A program made the position numbers and the translations under genes. The notes below the pieces were generated by a model. The model was given only the letters and a program-made list of their open reading frames with translations. It was not told where the DNA came from and made no database searches. A DNA stretch of 64,000 nt from Paragordius varius (lineage: Eukaryota > Nematomorpha), in contig OZ176050.1 of the NCBI GenBank assembly GCA_964247055.1, positions 10,664,001 through 10,728,000 on the forward strand, in the 5' to 3' direction. Shown here one piece after another: positions 39,229 through 51,600 of the stretch; positions within the stretch are counted from its first letter, which is position 1, and the number at the start of each line of letters is the position of its first letter.

Positions 39229-41000
39229 ACAAGGTTTATACAATTAAAGAAAGTAAAGTTTTATGTATATAATAGTCAGAGAAAAGATTATTGAATACGT
39301 AAAACCTCAAATATCATGGAGGTATTTACACATAATATTAATATCTTGTTGTTATTTAAATAAACCGTATATTTAAAATAATCTATATTTATTTTTTGAC
39401 CTTAAAATATAATTGTATTTTGGATAAAAATTTATCACCACATGCCAAATTTTTAGTCTGGAGCCACCTCCGTCTTACACAGAAAATATTCAATATCTTA
39501 ATCCGAAAAAGCAATCAAGTTTACCGGTGAGGCGAATGCGAGATTCCTATAGCACAGCAATATTACCGTTGGCAGAAGATATTACTCTTCGTGATTATTA
39601 TATTTTAGCCGATAAAAAAATTCGCTTTGGTCGCCTGCTTGAGGATTTAGATGCCTTTGCTGGTAAATAAAAATGTAAAAATATTTGTTTTATTGGCTAT
39701 GGATGCGATAAATAACTTAAAAAATTTAAAAAAATTTGATTTATTATTTTTATTTACATCCAAGCCAGTTAATTTGTATCTATATTTATATGCGAGTTTC
39801 TATCAACTCATCAAAATTGTTTAGTTTGGATTGGGTACAAACACAATCAAAGACCTGGACTTGAACCTGGAAAAGTCCCCTTTAATATGGTCACGGCATT
39901 AGTCGATAAAATTGGTAATTTAATTTATAAAAATTTGCTATAAAATTTTTTTAAATTCACTTTCAAATACATAATGCCCGGAATTATATATATTATTGCA
40001 TCAATTGTATTTCCTTGAGATGATTATATAAACCAGGTGTGCCAACACAAACGGGTTCGTGGGCCGTATTTTTAACTCTTAAAACCCGACGGGCCGCGTT
40101 CGAAAAGTATATGGGTATTTATTAGAAACATAAAACTGCGAAAAAAATGTAACTGCTAATACCATTTTTTGCTACTTTCAATTGGAAGAAAACATTCGTT
40201 AAAAAAATCACTAACACTTTGTGAGCACATTTTTATAAATTGTGAAATGGTGATTTTTAAAATAATTTGCGGTCCCTACATAAGATCTCGGAGCACCGCA
40301 TTTCGGACATATAAACTTTTTTAAGAGTCTTTAATAGATATTCACATATTTATTATATTTTATTCGCCAAAGAAATTGGTTAATTATTCATCGTTAAAAT
40401 TTAAAACTTATTTTATTCGTAAAGCGCAATTTTTTAATTAATTTATTAATAAACAGAATTGTAAAGAAAAAACATTTAAAGGTTAACCATTTTTTGAACC
40501 TTGTTTATTTAATAACCTATCTTTTTGGGTTGCGAAATAAGATAGAAAAAATTGGTAAAGCACTCAATTTTATTTAAATGGGGTTTAAACGCAAAAGGTC
40601 TCTTGCCTTTATAATTTAAATCTGTATAACTTACGTTTTGTATTCCAGCTTGTTTTGATTTTCATTAATATTTTCAATAAAAAACATTTTTTCCGCAAAT
40701 AATTTTATTTATTATTTTGACATTCATGTAGTGTTAAATGATTACACGTCTTCTTCGGATCGAAACATCAAATTTACTGGAATGACCACATGGGTTGGTT
40801 CAACATCCATGGAAATAACCATGCAACTTGAACAAATGGTCAATTAAAATTAATCATTTACGCTCATTTTTACACAATATTCAATTTTTTTAGTATTTAA
40901 AGTGTAAATTAATTTTAATTTATAACGACAAAACTTAAAATTTTTGTAATCAGCTAAACCATATTTGCTCTTATTTTTTATATATATACTATTGATTACG

Positions 41001-41051
<51 letters not shown>

Positions 41052-44000
41052 ACCATTGATTACCCTTGTGTAAAATTAAGTGTTTTAACATTTTACATCT
41101 CTAATCATTATATACAACCCAAAACATAGCTTAAATTAAAATATATTCAAAATATGTACATCAAAAATATTAAATATTTCAGTTTTCTAAATAGATTTAA
41201 TTTTCATTATATAAGCTTTTTTACCAAAATAAAAAATTTGATAGCTTTTACCTTTAGATAACACATATATAAAACGAAATTATATAGACACCTTAAACTA
41301 AAATTTTTTTTAAAAAAATGACCATATTTTATTTTTCTAAAATAAACCTATCTTTTTTGGTTGCAAAATTAAAAATAAAGATGTATAGTGGTATTCCATT
41401 AAAATATTTTATAATTTTGATATAAAAAATCAAGATATATAGAGTGGCAGTCTGTATAAAATATAGTTGTCCTGTGTTTTTACGTTTTACTTTATAATTT
41501 TAATTTTTACTATGTGAAAAGGTCGACAAATTGCCATATTCAAAAGATGACTTAGAAATACCAAAATCAAATTCGCCACATCCGCAAGGTACACCCCCAC
41601 GTGGATTTAGTCTTAAACCAGAAACCGAGCCTGTAGATCCCAGATGGATTCCTATGCTAGAGTGCAAATTTCTGATGGTTGCCCGTGATCGGTAATAACT
41701 CCTTTTTTATAGAAATCGTTGTTATATCCGCTTTATTAAGCATTAATATTCCTCCACTAAAATCAGATTCTTGTCTTTTTTGCTTTCACACAGTCAAGGG
41801 TTTTTTATTAGTCACTAATTTATGTAACGCAATTTTTTAGCATACGGTGGCTAATCGTAGGTTAGTTTCGTGAAATGTATATCTAAATATTACCATAAAA
41901 AATAAATCATATATGGCGTAAAAACATTTCTTGGGAATGAATTTTAATCCGATTGTTTTATAAATTATGAATCATTCTAGATCAGATCCTGGGAGAAAAG
42001 GTGTTTTCGTAAACCCCTTAGTACCGAGGAATGAAATGAGCCCTCAAGAGGTTGATTTATTTAATTTGGGTCTGGCTAACAATGTACGAAGGCAAAAAGC
42101 ATCACAAGAATCCCTGTTAAAAGTTGCCCCGAACGAAGGGGAACGAAATATAATGCATGAACTTTTTATGGAAACTATTGATCCGGCTGCTGGAACATTT
42201 AAACATAGGTTTTTATCACATTATAAAAATTAAGTAAATAGGTATTGGAATAGTCAGTGGTTTTTTATGTACGAATCACAATATAAAGAGTAAAATACAA
42301 ACCTATTTTTACATCTTATATTTTTATGTACCGTATACGATTTCTATTGAATGTGTGTTAACAATATATGAAGTTGAGTCTATTAACTTATTAAGGATCT
42401 AAAAAATATTTTACTGTTCCTGTTTTAATTGCCCTGTTTTTAAATAACTTTTAACTTTACATATTTCTTACCATTTACTATCTTAATCTGTTTTTGCCCC
42501 GACTGATAAATATTTAGAATGACTAATCCTTTATGAAAATAGCTCTTTAAATATATATTTTTTAGGTTTATCTATATAAATTTATATTTTTTTGATAATA
42601 TTTCCTCAGATATCTACCATCAAAATGTAGATGGATGGAGGATACAATCATCAAGACAGTCCTTATTTGTCAACCTATGGTATGTGATAATTAATTATGG
42701 CCCACAATTAAAAAATCTTTTCGACAATTAAGTTTTTAAATTTTAAAAAATGTTATATGCATAAATTTTAATTTGTTCATTTCTTCTTGATAGATACTTT
42801 TGTAAAAATAATTTTTAATAGCGATTTTAGTTATTTTATTATATCACTTATCATAACTTTTATTGTCCTAAACAAAATTTTATGCACACAAAAACTTCCA
42901 AAAATTATACTTAATCAATAATTAGATGAATAAACATCCATGATTTTTTGTAATTATGTAAGGAACGTAATTTAAACAACACAATATTTGGGGGTTTTCT
43001 CATGCGTCAAGCCTTTGAACTGGGTTGGGTCACAGCGTACTCGTATATGAAGGTCCGACCTCGTATACTTCGAGTCGAGGATATCGTTTTTAAGCAATCT
43101 GTTTCAATCGGTTCTATACTGTATTTATCGGGACAGGTTTTAAATTTATATATCAATATATATATATATATATATTTTATATATAAAATAGACTATTCAT
43201 TAAAGACCTTTATTTACAAACCATCGAAAAACGGATTTGCTTTAGATTTTTTTATTTAAATAATGTATAATGAGAGAAAAAAAGTTTATTTTAGATTTCG
43301 ATGATAAAAATACCTGTAAAATACATGGCGTATGGGATTTTACTTATTTAAAACTATAATGAATTTTATTATTTCAATGAAATTTTTTTTTATCAGTATT
43401 TTTTATATATATTTAACCAGTTAACTATACTATGAGTAAATAAGTAGTATTTTTAGACCCATATTCTCCGGGGATCGGAACTTTAACCGTTTTATAAAAC
43501 TGAAACCATGTGGTTTTTTTGGGACTGCTTTGGAACCAAATAATTTTACAAAATCATTTTTTAAAAAAATTTTATAAATATATTCTTCGATTTAAATTTC
43601 TTGACACAAAAACCATATTTTTTTTATTTTTTTCTGCATGTTTCGCGATTCAAAAAAGCATCAAAAACATTTTTTTAGTTTATATATAAACTTACATTTT
43701 TGTTAAATATCACCCAAATAGGTTCACATAATAAGCTGTCTCTAAGTTTTTAAAAAAGTGAAATCGTAATTAGAACCATTTGACTGAAATGGAATTAAAA
43801 CTTGAGATTTAAATTTAAGAACCGGAACCAAAGATCCAATCTTTTATATATCTGTTTTCTCTAATGTGAAAAATGTGTGTGCGTGTGTGTGTTGCTACAG
43901 TAGAGGTCGACTATTTGCAATATTGTAAATAAAACTTCTCCATAAATTGCGGACTGTTGAGTTCAGCCAAGGTTGCGTGGGTTTCTTGTTGAATAATAAT

Positions 44001-44763
44001 TCTTATTGATAGATTTATCGATTATGTAATTTCACAGTTTATAATCAAATATTCCCTTTGTTAACAAAGAATACCTTTACAACAAAAAAACCTATCATTA
44101 AACCATTTAACACATACATTAATTACATAGGTCGTATTTACTTGTGGGAAACATGTGATGGTAAAAGTGCATTCAGAAATGAAGGATATGTCAACTGGGG
44201 ATAAAGTCACATGCACTATTCTACATTTATTATTTCAACCATCTACCTTACCTGTATCAGCTGATGCGATAGATTTGGACCAAAAATCTTTGTTGGAAAA
44301 CATTGTTGCGAAAAACAAACAGGAATCTAAATATAATAAAAATGAGCATTTTATACATTATATGGAAGATTTACCGCCAAGGGTGATTCCAAGATCTTAT
44401 GGAGGTTTTTGCAATTTTTTTTAATAATGATATTGCCTTGTAAAAATAAAATGGAATCAATCTTTTTTTATTATAAATATATTAAATGTAGTTAATAGCA
44501 AATTTATGATATAAAACAAGAGACATTTTTATTTTATATTATGAAATTCTTCGTCAATAGTAATCTTTGACTATTGTGCAAGGTACTCATTATCGGGCAT
44601 TATTATTCGACTTGGGGTTCTTACTGGATATTGAATTAAACTCTAATTAAAAAGAGCAAATTTGTTTTCATATTAATTAGCCAATTTATAGCAAATTTTT
44701 TTATCTTCTTTAGAAATGATGTTATATATCATGGGAAAACGACACTACCTTAATGAAGTGTAA
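39229..44763 (+). CDS. ACOT9: Acyl-CoA thioesterase 9 (double hotdog), N-terminus incomplete
   Basis: ACOT9 hydrolyses acyl-CoA to free acid and CoA, in mitochondria in the known family members. Exons: 39229-39252, 39276-39321, 39457-39662, 39825-39914, 40732-40838, 41522-41691, 41981-42208, 42610-42679, 42963-43136, 44131-44404, 44714-44763. Family blocks occur in order: REKIIEYV, LPVRRMRDSY, IRFGRLLEDLDAFA, MVTALVDKI, WVGSTSMEI, FLMVARD, GVFVNPLVPR, LPSKCRWMED, TIFGGFLMRQAFELGW, VEDIVFKQ and HVMVKVHSEM, then a short last exon MMLYIMGKRHYLNEV. Compared with human ACOT9 there is a Pro-rich insertion before FLMVARD and a longer acidic tail. The start codon and targeting peptide were not found; an alternative would begin at ATG 39263. 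All phases after 39229 close. Confidence 0.9.
40034..40300. mobile_element. hAT-like MITE remnant in an ACOT9 intron
   Basis: Begins CAGGTGTGCCAACACAAACGGGTTCGTGGGCC, a GC-rich end resembling the hAT ends elsewhere here, and contains 'gacgggccgcgttcg' against a background of about 20% G+C. The right end is not clear, so the boundary is approximate. Confidence 0.4.
41003..41047. repeat. (TA)n microsatellite
   Basis: An uninterrupted TA run of about 45 bp in an ACOT9 intron. Similar tracts lie near 4627, 7953, 18812, 22926, 36810, 43157, 45815, 47891, 55720 and 60159. They create spurious Ile-Tyr repeat frames. Confidence 0.9.
43860..43995 (-). mobile_element. LINE family A 3'-end fragment in an ACOT9 intron
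   Basis: Reverse complement of about 8850-8990: it carries 'aagaaacccacgcaaccttggctgaac', 'gcaatttatggagaagttttatttacaatattgcaaa', 'gtcgacctctactgtag' and the CA-rich tail. It is a 5'-truncated dead copy. Confidence 0.7.
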
Positions 44764-46586
44764 AACCGGCAAACAAATATCCAAAGCTTAAATACATATA
44801 TAAATTATGCCTAATGAAGAAATAATACATACTCTATTTAATAATAGCCAATCTTTAGCTCTAATTATTTATATTGTATGATTATAATAAAATATATATA
44901 TAAGTATGAATAAATTATTATAACAAATTCAATAGAAAAGGTTATATATTCCAGGGTTCAATTGGGCCGATATTTCAATTAGTATTAAAGTTTTCTAAAA
45001 ACTAAATCGTCGGTTCTTTTAGTAGCGGTTTTAGAACCGATTTAGAATTATACATATGAATAAATAGATATTTTTTTGTTGTTATAAGATAATAAAATTT
45101 CAGTTTGCTTTTTTGTTGTGTTGCATTCAGACAAAAGCTGTTTCTTGATGAGTACAATTTTTTATAGCGTTTACAGCATGGTTTAGTTAATGGCATATTT
45201 ATACAAAAAATATCAATTACATATTTAAGAGGTATTTTAACTTTAAATAATCATTGGGAGTTTTCCCAAAATATATAAGAATTCATAATTATGTATGCTT
45301 ATAATTTAATACACCCATAAAAATTAAACTTGTTTTAGAGATACAGTTTCTTAATTTAATAAGCCCAAGAAAAACGTAATCTACTTTGGAAGGACATTTT
45401 TTATAAGGAATGTATATCCAATTTACTTCGTAAATGCAGCATTACTGCCGTTTCCTCGCTATATATATTATAAACTCACTTCTTTAATTAACCATTCTTT
45501 TTCGTTCGCTTCAATGGCCGGGTTCGCATAAAGAACACCGGTCATATAACAGCATTTGTAATTACCTGTGTTACCAAAGAAACATAAAGGATTCTTATAT
45601 ATTAGAAAAAGAGTTTAAATGATAAAATTTAGCCCACTTAATTCACGGCATGTTAATTGTTTTATTATATTTTTAATTATTTATAAAATATTTTTCCAAC
45701 CAAATAAACAAGTTCGGCTTTAAATCAAAAAAAGGCATTTAACATGAATCCATGTTTTACAGAGGTGAAAGTGGAACTTACAAAAAATGTTTAAACAAAA
45801 AGATGTTTGACTATTATATATATATATATATATATGCCATTTCTTCCTTGAACATTTCAAGTTGTTCTTGAACACTTTAAATCGATCCTTGAACATTAAA
45901 AGCGGTCCTTAAATTTTTTAAATTTGGATTAAAAAATTTTTGCATGTATTTTTTTATTTATTATTTTTTACCTTAAATTTGGTTTATTTATTATGTATTA
46001 ATTCATTTAAAATATATTTTTAATTTAAATACCACTTTTTTGTTTCAACTAACTTTTTCTTATTTAACAATATCCTTAAATTATAAATGTTTTTAACGAA
46101 AATTGTAATTAATAACCCAGATCATATTTTATAATTACGTGTTGAAATTTTATTAATATTTAAATAATTTTTTAAATAAAGATATATGGTTTCGGAATGA
46201 TTAAAAGTTAAGGTTAAAGAATGGATTAAAAATGATAAAATAGATGAATGATGCACGCATAGCTACAACTAACACGCATGCTACCCTCCGAGGCATTATG
46301 TGCGGCCCGCGAAAAACTTAAAACTCCATATTTTTCAAAATGTGTTCACAAAATCTTAGTAAAATGAGTATTTTTAAACGAATTTTTAAAATATGTCCAT
46401 CCATAGACAAAGAACTACAGAAAAATGTTATATTGTGTATTCTTTTAACAATTTTATGTTTGGGATCTATTAAAAAATTTATTATGCATAGGATGGACAC
46501 CTCTAATATACAGTAATTATTGGTTGCAATCATTTATTAAAATTCTCTAAATTCATCTGTATAGCCATATAAATTATTATTGTATA
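44764..46586. other. ACOT9-NDUFS5 gap with one exon-like segment
   Basis: Mostly AT-rich sequence. It holds the candidate minus-strand exon 45480-45593, a (TA)n tract near 45815, an inverted-repeat-like segment (45835-45920) resembling the tata-MITE ends, and a GC-rich hAT-like segment from about 46290 ('tgcggcccgcgaa') to 46510 ('ggatggacacctct'). Confidence 0.45.
45480..45593 (-). CDS. Candidate internal exon, Cys-containing, unknown gene
   Basis: On the - strand 38 open codons are bounded by an acceptor 'tatataag' and a consensus donor GAA|GTGAGT, in phase 0 at both ends. The encoded segment includes CFFGNTGNYKCCYMTGVLY and ends EKEWLIKE. Its base composition is richer in G+C than its surroundings. 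I do not recognise it and found no partner exons, so it could be a lone exon of a gene whose other exons I missed, or chance. Frames on the + strand are partly open too. Confidence 0.3.
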
Positions 46587-47875
46587 TTAATCAGTTTTAT
46601 TTTTATATTCAACATCCCGGGCAATGAAGAAGGGAAAAGGATTCGAATATGAGAAACTTTCCGGTTGTGGTGGCAATTTATCATATTCGCCATTCCAAGC
46701 TGCTTGTATCGTGGCCATTCTCATGTACATTAGCCTTTGGCTCTGTGATTTTAACGATATAAATATATATGTAAGCATGTATTTTTTTATAGTATTTTTG
46801 CATTGTTATAAAAAATTCAATTAATATTCTTTGTCTGCATAATATAGTAAATTTCACAAATCCTGCAAATTTCACATAGTTTATAATGCGTATCATTAGT
46901 CATATGCAGTATGAGTTGGTCATCGCATGATATCAAATTGAAAACCAAAATCAGATTAATTAAAAGAACAGGATATCCCACATTACTATATGGGTGTGAA
47001 AGCTGGACATTGAAAAAATATGACGAAGGATTAATAATTTTTTTAACTGTAAGTATGGAGGGATCTTCTCCACACAAAATGGTCAGACAAAATACCCAAC
47101 TCTACTCTATTGAACATATTCCCTAAATATCTCTACTTCGCACCCTAATATGCCAAAAATTCTTTACTTCGGTCACATCGTGAGATCCAACCCACTCAAA
47201 AAGTCACTGATGCTGGGAAAAGTGAGTAGTGCTCGCAAAAGAGGAAGAAGAAGAACTCGTTGGATGGATAACATCCTGAAAGAAAAAGACCAAATATTAG
47301 CCCAACAAAACGCTAGATCTGCTATATGCAATCGTGGAAAAAATTATGTTGCAGTTAGTCGGACAACAAAATATCAATATCAGTATGAGTTAAATACATA
47401 GCCAACTTTTCATTAATAATTGCCAAATAGTAATTGCTGAGTACTGGCAATTAGGTACATAGCTCTATTGAGGTTGAATTGAACTGTGGGCGTTAGTACC
47501 TCGCATAAAGGTACTTGTACTAAGATGCCGGACAATATGCTGATCTCCAACCCGAAGCCCAAGTCCCGGGAATAGTCTTCTTAGTGATCGAGTTCAGTAG
47601 GGCAAGATACCGGACAAGCTAGTTTACCAAATATCAAACACGATATCCCTGATGCCCAAGAAACCAATGACTCATCTGATCCCATTAGCAATAAAAAACA
47701 ATAATAACAAGCTAATAAGAGCCTCAAGTTAGAACAAGAAGCTAACCGGAGGGACAGAGAAAACCGCCAGATAGACTTACAATAAATTAAAATTAAGGAA
47801 AATATGTAATTTATCTTCTATATTATTATCTATTGGCCTTATATAAATTGACGTTTGTTTGTTCGTAAAATTAAC

Positions 47876-47922
<47 letters not shown>

Positions 47923-48568
47923 TGCACACCTTATAACTAATTAATCACGCATATATATGACACAATTTATATTATTCATAATTTTTATGGAAATTCGCCA
48001 TTAAATGACGGTACACCCGTTTTTTCCAGTCTTTTCTTAATCTGGCTAATTCTAGATATAAATTAAGCGATTGGAAGTTTTGTTATTTGTGTTGAGCCAT
48101 GAGGTATGCGGTCGGCCATTGAGACAAATATATTATATGATAAACTCTCCGTCTAAGAGTATATCCCAATTTATTAATTATATACTCGTAAAAGAAAAGC
48201 TCTCACCTTATAGATATAAAATTATTTTTTGAACCGTGCAATTTTATCATTAGTTGAATAAAAACTGTCAGGAAGTTTAAAATTTTAAATAAATAGAAAC
48301 CATATAACCATGAATTAATTTACATAAAAATCAATTTTAATAATTTACGATTTTATATTTACGGGTACATTCAACATAATCCTCCAATTCTTCAGCACAA
48401 TTTCTGGTGACATTAAGTGGCCCATAAGCTGCCATGCACCTTGCCAATTGACTCTCAAACATAGTACATATGGCTGGCTAAAAATTTTATAAACTTTGTT
48501 TTTACTTTATGAGGCCTGTTAAGGTAATCAAAATCCGTAAAAGGTGTATAGAATACAGGCGTGATCAT
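46587..48568 (-). CDS. NDUFS5: NADH dehydrogenase [ubiquinone] Fe-S protein 5 (complex I 15-kDa subunit)
   Basis: An accessory complex I subunit of the intermembrane-space side, held by two disulfides. Exons read down the - strand: 48568-48506, 48477-48349, 46742-46587, giving 115 aa with closed phases. The CHCH signature is exact: C25-x9-C35 and C48-x9-C58 (CTMFESQLARC and CAEELEDYVEC). The N-terminus MITPVFYTPFTDF fits the invertebrate form. After the second pair come ECTRKYKISQRL, a basic helix and KLPPQPESF, as in the family; the C-terminus is slightly longer. The first intron is 28 nt. The second, 1.6 kb, contains a LINE fragment on the opposite strand and a GC-rich insert. The start codon lies 112 bp from that of the divergent MBOAT gene, so the two probably share a promoter region. 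Confidence 0.92.
46911..47405 (+). mobile_element. LINE family A 3' fragment inside the NDUFS5 intron
   Basis: Broken frames encode LLYGCESWTLKKYDEG, then [33 protein letters not shown] and RTRWMDNILKE, the C-terminal domain following a LINE reverse transcriptase. It is 5'-truncated, with an internal stop and shift. It is the closest relative here of the 8155-8975 and 43860-43995 copies. Confidence 0.75.
47470..47790. other. Unusually G+C-rich insert in the NDUFS5 intron
   Basis: A ~300-bp stretch (for example 'gatctccaacccgaagcccaagtcccgggaatag' and 'ggagggacagagaaaaccgcc') is far more G+C-rich than its surroundings. It follows the LINE fragment but has no match in the other LINE copies here. 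It could be LINE 3' UTR or a separate inserted element. No open frame or tRNA-like promoter boxes were recognised. Confidence 0.4.
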
Positions 48569-48680
48569 AGCTTAATCAGCCTTGTAAAACATATTATAGT
48601 TAGCTCGTATGATCAAATTAAAAGATTCTTGAAAAATGTATTGCACTGAATAAAATTGCCTGTAACAGTTGAAAAAACGG
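48569..48680. promoter_or_regulatory. Bidirectional promoter interval, NDUFS5 / MBOAT
   Basis: Only 112 bp separate the divergent start codons of NDUFS5 (ATG at 48568, - strand) and the acyltransferase (ATG at 48681, + strand). Both genes' 5' UTRs and core promoters must therefore lie here or overlap each other's transcribed regions, unless untranslated exons exist. No TATA box or other element is clear in this AT-rich segment. Confidence 0.55.
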
Positions 48681-51600
48681 ATGGAGGAATTATTGGTACC
48701 CAGTTACAAGGGGTTTAAGACTCTAGAACCCCTGATATATTATTTTCCGTTGCCGATCGATCAAGTTTTATATCATATAATTTAAGCTTAATTTTGTAAT
48801 TACTCAAATATTTGGCCTTTTTGTGGCCTTTTTTCTAAGGCAAGTCTTAAGACCATTTAAAGTTTCCACTAACTACCGGTTATTGTATTGCCTGGTATTT
48901 GGATTCTCGTTTTTATATTTTTGCTTCGGCAAGTTGATTTTTCCATCTAATATAGCGATATCCTTCATGTGCTATTGGTTTGCTCAATTTCTTATATATT
49001 GATTCGACAATCATTGAATTTTCAACATTTTCACATGTAAAATTTTATTATATTAAAATTTTCATGAATTGCTCTTATGTTAATTTGTAAACCTTTAGAG
49101 TATTGGCTGTGTTCACTTTTAGCTACCTCACATTCGTTCATATCTCTAGGATGGCAAGCTCTTATCATACATATTCTTTAGATATTACTGGGTTTTTATT
49201 ATTTATATAACTGATTTTAGTATATATATACTAAAGTGTGATTTGTTTTTTTAATATAGCCAGATAGCCTATTATTCAGCAAAGAGCATTATTATTGGTG
49301 AATAAAACCTAAAAGCGAAAAAATAAACTTAAAGCCATATTTGCTAGCGCTATCTGGCAAAAATTAATAAAAAAACTAACAATGTATATTTACTTATATT
49401 GTAAATGAAAATATATTTTTATTTTAGCCCTCTAATGGTTATGACCCAAAAATTGACAAATTTAGCATTTAGCCTCCATGATGGATTGTATATTGAGAAA
49501 TCTCTAAAACACAAAAAACAACAATTAACTCCTTTGTTGGAGCGACGTGCAATAAAGTTAATACCTTTTTTCTACTAATTTTTATATATTTTTTAAGATG
49601 CACTGTTTACACTTAAAATTTTTCATATCATAATATGTATGAATTTCTGTATTTCATAATTTACCTAATATCTTTATATATCATATAAATTTTTAACTTA
49701 CATAAGGTTTTTTACGCTAATTGCAATAAATAGCCCAGATTTTTTTGAAATTGACTGAAGAACGTTCTGAATAAAAAATTGACTTTGAATTAAAATTTAA
49801 AAATATAGGTGTAAAGATAATTTATCGATCAAAGTTTAATAAAATCACATGTATTGAGAAATTAAAGTGAACATTTTTCAGCAAAACTATCTACATATAA
49901 TATTTTTCATTTATAGGAAAATACCAACAATATTAGAGTTTTTTAGTTATTGTTTTCATTTCCAAACGGTATTGGCTGGTCCGCTTTGTTTTTACAAGGA
50001 TTTTATGGAATATATCAATGGACATAATTTTATAAAACATTACCAAGGTATTTTGGGTGTTTTTATTTGTGCATTAAATGCTTTTATCTAAAATGTATAT
50101 AATATAAAGGCTTCGAATTTTTAAGCTATCAATTGGTTTATTTCAACCCTTTTTATTGCTATTTATTATTTGTTAATAATTATAAAAAGATTAGTATAAT
50201 ATATTTACTTTAAAAAATTTGTTAACTAAAATTGTGTTTCGTTTGGCCGTTTATAGTCTCCCATTTTAGCTAAGAAATAAAATGCAATTAATAACGATAT
50301 TATTATAAAAGCTCGACCCTCGATGCATAAACCCAAATATATGGCAATTTCGAGATTACGATTAATCTTGTATTATCCGTAATTAGTCAATTTTCAAAAT
50401 TGATTTGATAAAAGTTAAACTTGCTATAATATTAAACATTTCATAATTGTTTGTCAGTCTGATTGTTTTGATATCGAATAAATATGTTATAAGCTCATTT
50501 ATACAATATGGTTTTTAGTTATAGCCTCAAATTTCATATAGGGTTGAAACATAATCGTATCCTCATAAAAATATGTTTTTGGGTTATATTAGACATCGAA
50601 AAGCTCTTTGTCTTTATTTAAAAAATTTTCTAATAATATCTTAATTTATCAACATTTAAGTATTTTCTCATCATTTATAACAAAAAATTATTATAAATAT
50701 TACATTATTAATAGTAAATATTTTGCTCGCAACCTTATAATCATATATCCATTTATAACATGTTAAGAAATAAAAGAATACCAAATTACACCCCGTGCAA
50801 ATATTAATGATACCACCTACAATAATATCTTAAATAATGGAAACCATGCGGAAATTGGGATCAAAAAAGGTTCATTTAAAACAAATACCGCCTTAGAAAC
50901 TAAAAATTCTGCCGACAATGATATTGTCAAACAGCGAAAAATATCAGAGAATGAGGAATTATATGAGCCACATGAAATGTTTGAAGCATGTAACCGACAT
51001 GCCTCTATTTTGGTATATAAATTTTGTTAAATCATTTATAATTAATTATTTTAATAGAGTACTAATATTCATATGTAATATTTTTTAGTTTAAGTGACCT
51101 TCTCTAGTATATATGGTTTTATTTTGTTTAAATCTATCAAATAAAATTAAGCGATATTATATTTTTTTATTAATTTTAAAACTAATGTCACATCGTGAAT
51201 TTGGCTTTAAATTATTATTTTAATTTAAACTTTTTGTCATTTAAATTATATTTTTGATTTACCAAAAAACTGGCTTTACGTTTGATCGAATTTACCTAAT
51301 TTTTTGATGTAATACTATTTCATTATAGAAACCATTTTGTCAAAAAGGTGCAACTTGTATTGCCTTAGCAATTGTACTTCTCAAAGTCAAACCACTTTTT
51401 CCCATCGATTTGAATTATAGTAATATCATTTGTTATGTAATATTCAAATGAAACAAATTAATTTAAATCAATGTAAGTGATATATAACGATCATAAATTT
51501 TGTTCATTTTCTAAGCCCTGTTTTCTGATTTCCCCCTCTAATTTTAAATAAACAGCTCTTTAAACTATTTACTTTTTTCACGGACTTAAGGTTCATCATC

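Noticed and set aside
39263-39321. ATG 39263 as the ACOT9 start
   Set aside because: Possible, but reading a 23-nt intron 39253-39275 and the upstream mini-exon gives a better family match (TIKEIREK). Kept only as an alternative.
46624-46824. A + strand frame with a hydrophobic segment (FQAACIVAILMYISLWLC)
   Set aside because: The opposite strand is the last NDUFS5 exon, supported by phase and by family sequence. The + frame is a shadow.
47480-47790. tRNA gene or tRNA-derived SINE in the GC-rich insert
   Set aside because: No cloverleaf and no clear A/B box pair could be found by eye.
48940-49060. A 40-codon minus-strand frame (SMIVESIYKKLSKPIAHEGYRY...)
   Set aside because: It is the shadow of the MBOAT exon 48956-49036 on the + strand, whose reading matches the family and closes in phase.
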